This document shows, one piece after another, positions 63,315 to 64,000 of a stretch of 64,000 bases of DNA; the first letter of the stretch is position 1, and each line of letters starts with the position of its first letter. The stretch covers positions 124,001 to 188,000 of the forward strand of contig NZ_BDCE01000064.1 of assembly GCF_001613345.1 (NCBI RefSeq). The letters run 5' to 3'. The notes below the pieces were generated by a model that worked only from the letters and a program-made list of their open reading frames with translations, searched no databases and was not told the origin of the DNA. Position numbers and translations under genes: made by a program. The DNA comes from Nocardia uniformis NBRC 13702 (GTDB lineage Bacteria > Actinomycetota > Actinomycetes > Mycobacteriales > Mycobacteriaceae).

Positions 63315-63783
63315 GAGTAGCTGATGCCTTTCACATGCGGCCACCACCGGGGCGGCCTGGTTGGTCACGGTCGCAATTCAGCAGCCCGCGCAGGGCGCGG
63401 ACCCGGTTTTGCGTTGAGTGTGTGACCGCCGCGCGGTACGTAACCGGAGACGGGCTGCACTGTCCTGAATGCGGACGATCGATCATTCTGCCAGACGGGT
63501 CCCGGGCGGCAGAAATCGCCCTCGCCCGAGGAGAACGCCGAGCGCAGCCCATCGAATCTCATGACGCGATGGGCCGGCTTACCAGGCTCGTCAGTGGCCG
63601 GAACTGCCGTGTCCGGAGCTACCGGAGCTCAGGAACTTCACGATCAGTCCGGCGAGTACGGCCGTGAGCAGGCTCTCTACAGATCCCAAGGTCAACACCT
63701 CATCAGGTTGGGCTACACAAACATGTGAAGCATGACCCATTCACTTCCTTCGCGCGGGTGGAATGGTCACACTCGGCCGCCAA
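63315..63783. other. intergenic region upstream of rpsP
   Basis: About 470 bases. It contains a possible 35-residue membrane peptide gene (63591-63698) and, on the plus strand, a frame with CVEC and CPEC zinc-ribbon-like pairs near 63409-63470 that lacks a clear start. No terminator or promoter could be fixed. Confidence 0.4.
63591..63698 (-). CDS. possible 35-residue membrane peptide
   Basis: A GTG-started frame encodes one hydrophobic helix (SLLTAVLAGLIVKFL) followed by a Gly/Ser/His tail (SSGSSGHGSSGH). The clean helix-plus-tail design suggests a real small protein, but the ribosome site is weak. No known family. Confidence 0.4.
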   Translation of the reverse strand: MLTLGSVESLLTAVLAGLIVKFLSSGSSGHGSSGH

Positions 63784-64000
63784 TCAGCGGTGACCGGTGA
63801 CCGGGTCGCGGCGGTCGTAGACGCGGCCACGCAGGACCACCCAGGCGGGTGCCGCGAGAACGTCCGGCCCCAGGCGTGGATCTTGCTGGTAGACAACGAA
63901 ATCCGCCGGTGCCCCGGCTTCGATACCGGGCCGCCCGAGCCAGGCGCGGGCATCCCAGGAGGAAGCACCCAGGGCGTCGTGGCGGGACATGCCCGCGCCC
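63784..64000 (-). CDS. amidohydrolase-family protein, C-terminal part
   Basis: The frame enters from beyond the right edge and encodes the last 70 or so residues of a TIM-barrel amidohydrolase: ALGASSWDARAWLGRPGIEAGAPADFVVYQQDP is the usual late region, where Asp of GAPADFVV starts the composite beta domain, then VVLRGRVYDRR. The metal-binding part is outside the window. It lies upstream of rpsP, as the amidohydrolase Rv2915c does in M. tuberculosis. Confidence 0.85.
   Translation of the reverse strand, partial: GAGMSRHDALGASSWDARAWLGRPGIEAGAPADFVVYQQDPRLGPDVLAAPAWVVLRGRVYDRRDPVTGHR

Noticed and set aside
63335..63667. Zinc-ribbon-like frame with CVEC and CPEC
   Set aside because: The Cys pairs are suggestive, but there is no convincing start or ribosome site and the frame tail is Arg/Ser-rich noise. 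Kept only as a note in the intergenic entry.

Overview
The window is GC-rich actinobacterial chromosome with many GTG starts and ATGA/GTGA-coupled genes. A complete yrbE/mce lipid-import locus, several class B flavin monooxygenases (FMOs), DUF732 proteins and a Mycobacterium-like core gene order (rlmN, cdsA, frr, pyrH, tsf, rpsB, then xerC, dprA, comM, yraN, rnhB, lepB, rplS, trmD, rimM, KH protein, rpsP) point to a mycolic-acid bacterium. Nocardia, or a close relative such as Rhodococcus, is the best guess. No tRNA, rRNA, CRISPR array, IS element or prophage was recognised.

Region 1 (1-27.9 kb) is accessory lipid or hydrophobic-compound metabolism built from two similar modules. In each, a rightward pair (TetR regulator, then ABC1/UbiB-type kinase) stands head to head with a leftward FMO operon. 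Module A (1-7.4 kb) has two ferritin-like PF10118 proteins, FMO1, an SDR, an alpha/beta hydrolase and the start of another gene. Module B (7.6-27.9 kb) is a leftward run of 14 genes: FMO5, an SDR/acyl-CoA-synthetase fusion, a small protein, an HSL-type hydrolase, two ABC1 kinases around a coiled-coil protein, a lipocalin-like protein, an aldonolactone-oxidase-like flavoprotein, a second HSL hydrolase, FMO4, FMO3, FMO2 and a degenerate alpha/beta hydrolase. The mix of FMO, LipR-like hydrolase, SadH-like SDR and FadD-like ligase recalls the mymA operon of M. tuberculosis, in expanded form.

Region 2 (28.0-38.1 kb) is an mce operon: yrbEA, yrbEB, mceA-F, an Mce-associated membrane protein and two unknown genes. 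Its promoter shares a 21-bp identical block, with the same 17-bp spacing of promoter-like hexamers, with the promoter of the module B operon. Import by Mce and oxidation by the FMO operon may therefore be co-regulated. This is the most interesting signal in the window.

Region 3 (38.5-64 kb) is conserved housekeeping: rlmN, a LapA-domain protein, cdsA-frr-pyrH, tsf-rpsB, then a non-core patch (M23 peptidase, two DUF202 proteins, DUF1990, a SnoaL-like protein, a YqeY-like protein, an iron-linked flavin reductase), then xerC to rpsP, with tex, a membrane protein and two DUF732 secreted proteins. It ends in the C-terminus of an amidohydrolase. Two degenerate tandem-repeat arrays (unit about 140 bp near 46.4-47.0 kb; unit about 59 bp near 48.06-48.3 kb) lie in the non-core patch. 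Strong hairpins mark transcription units around tsf, rpsB, rplS and yraN.
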